Positions 25,701 to 28,700 of a stretch of 64,000 nucleotides of DNA are shown piece after piece (the stretch's first letter is position 1; each line of letters opens with the position of its first letter). Made by a program: the position numbers and the translations under genes. The stretch spans positions 43,635,624 to 43,699,623 of the forward strand of contig NC_087066.1 of assembly GCF_963678635.1 (NCBI RefSeq). Direction: 5' to 3'. The notes under the pieces were generated by a model. That model worked only from the letters and a program-made list of their open reading frames with translations. It was not told the DNA's origin and searched no databases. The stretch comes from Symsagittifera roscoffensis. Lineage: Eukaryota > Xenacoelomorpha > Acoela > Convolutidae.

Positions 25701-28700
25701 CAAGTTCTGTTTCTTGATATATTTGAAAACGTGTCAATTTGTTTTCTATATTGTCTATGTTTCTAAAATTAGAACTTAGTTTTCGTGATGGATGGACTTG
25801 TTCATATGGAATTGATTGTATAAAATATTTTTCGTGAAATTTTATCATACGAGCGTGTATTTTTGCTACTTGAAATGTTGTACATGTATCTTCGGGGAAC
25901 CAAACAATTGTTGCTTGTGTTCTCGTTGTAGGGTCGCAATAACCTTGATCATTTTTACAAGGTAATCGGATTCCTTGATAGATCATTGTATTATCTGATA
26001 AATCTCGTGTTAGTTGTATTTTTTCGAGTTGTATTTTCCAATCGAAAAACATTATTTCTTGGTATCCTTTATTTTTTGTGTCTGCTTTGCAGTTTGATGG
26101 GTCATTTATACCAATGTGTGGTATCCAATGTTTATCGTGTAGGTCATAGGTTAATCGTCCGTGTGCGCCGTTATACGGGTATTTTTCGTCTAGTTTTATA
26201 TGTCCTTGGTGTCTTTCAAGTTGTGATTGATGTACAGAGTCTGAAAAAACTTGAAAATTAACTAATTTTCTTTGGGAGTTTTTATTTTGTGTGATGTTTA
26301 GTCTTAGTAATTCATTTTTACAATCGTCGGGATTGAGATGTAAAAGACGTTCTATATTACTTTGATAGAATGATTCATGGTCAAGTCGGTTTTTGTTTCC
26401 ATTCGAGACTTGTGAACAATGTACTTTCTTTTCGGAAAATGTTGCTGTGAATTTATAACCTGTAACTGTTGTTGCTCGGGCTTTTGAATAGAGTGTTGCT
26501 ATTACATCTGTGGTTTCTATAGCTTGTGGTTCTGTTTCACATTGTGATACTTGATTTATTGCATATTTATGTAGTGTTTTTTGTTCATTTTCTTCACAAT
26601 CGTAATGTGTTACTAGTAAATCTTGTGGTCCTGTACGAGGAGAAGGGTTTATGTTTTGATTTGAGATTACTAGAAAAGGGAGTTGGAGAAAAATTAATAA
26701 TTTTAGAATATACATGTGTATGATAATCCTGAGTATGGATTATAAAATGTAATGTAGCCAATTGTGTTTTTGGTATATCTGTCGTATTTGTATATTACTT
26801 CAGTAGTTATAAAAGGTGGTGGTAGTGATTGAGCTGTTATGTTAGGTGGATTTAATGGGTAGGGATGTTGGGTAATATTATTTAACTTAACTGTGATTTC
26901 AAACTTTAATTGTAAACTGTTTTGTTGGAGTATTTGAATATTGTGATCACGGATATCGTTGTGAATATCTTGGCGATATTGTAATCTATTAAGTGCCCAG
27001 TTATGAAGGCGGTTACTTTCTTGATGTTGTCCAAATAGTGGTGGAGGTGCTGTGAATGTATTCCAATCTAGTCTTAAAGGAATATTTATTGATGATTGTT
27101 CTCGATATCTGGCGTCGAGATTATTTGGAAAGTTTAAGTTAAAGGGTGCTGGTGAAAACTGGCTTATTGATGGTGTTGATGGTAGTGATAATGTTTCTGG
27201 TAGTGATGAGGATGTTGTTGTATCCGTAGAAATATCTATGGGGTCATTGACTAAATTTGGTTCACCTTGTGTAAATGAATGTGTAGTCCAATATGGTAGT
27301 CGCGATGCCTGGTTTGGGGGGTTAAAGGGATTTTCACGTATTTGCTCAGATGTTGGTGTTGAACCTAAGTAATCTGATGGTAGGCTTGAGGTGCTACGTT
27401 GTGAAAGAAGCGTAGGGGTTTCTGGTAATATACCAATGGGGTTTTCTGGAGTGTTTTGTGATGGGGATTGAGGTATATCAAAATGAACTCGGGGAGTTTG
27501 AAGATTTCTGTTTCGTCGAGGATGTATAATTTGTCTATTTATTTCGACTGTATTTTGGCTTTGACTAGAATTTCTTATTCTACTTAGTTCTTGTGGTAGT
27601 GTTGGGTATAGGTTATATGTTGGTTCGCTTAAAGGTGCTTGTCGTTGGACTGGTTCTAGTGGTTCTGATAAACGAGTATGTCGTTCTTCAAAAGTGTATG
27701 GATTGTCTTGAAAAGAAATTCGTGTAGACGTTTGAGGATTTTGAGTAGTTGAAGGTGGTGTTTGGTTATCTTGGAATGATGTCGGTGAAGACTGATGCTG
27801 TGACTGTTGGGTAGCAATTTTTGATGGTTTTTTGAATTATTACTTTAGTGAGAAATTTTGTGTTTATTATAATATTCTTCCAAAAAAAGAATTAGAAGGA
27901 CTGTTGCTAGGGCAAATGTGAGGATTGCTTTCTTTATACATTTACAGATGGTCAAAATGAGGGATGATAAAAATGTTATGAAAATTACAAACAATAAAAA
28001 AATATCGGTTCTACTGAAAATTGTTCGTATCATTTAGACAAGTTGTTAAAATCGTACCTGTGGATATATTCAAGGGTTTTGGAAAGTTGGAGGAATAGTT
28101 CGAGAATAGTGTAGAAAATTAAAAAAATGTTACAAAAAATGATTAGGATTATTAGAAAAGATTCAAGTATATCAAAAAGAAATATTATAAAGGCTTCAAG
28201 TATTGAAAAAAAATGTTTAAAATTTATAAGTATTTGAGCAACTGTTTGAGAGAAGAGCATTTAAGAAATGATCTCTTGGTCGAATATTTTTTGCTGTTTG
28301 AGGCGATTTTCTAGTGTGGTCGAATTATTTATTATTTTTTTTTTGACAAGTGGGTTGAGTTTTGTAAAAAATTGTTGGGGGCAATTTTCATGGTGACTGG
28401 GAGGTCGTCTTTTTCTTTATTTTTGTTTGTCAAATGATCCGGGGTATGGTGAGATTTTTATACTTTAGGCTAATTAAAATCTTCGTTTTGTTACTTTAGG
28501 CTAAGTTATCAAATTTGTTTTGGGGGTATTCGTGGTCTGAGTTGGGGAAATATTGTTGATCTTTGGGTTATTAGATAAGGGAGGGGTACGGTATTATGGT
28601 GATATTTATTTTAGCTGTCAAGTTGGAGTGATTTGCTTATTTTTGACCTGGAGGTTGTAAAGTTATAGTTAGAGATGTGCCTGGAGTTCTAGATTATTCG

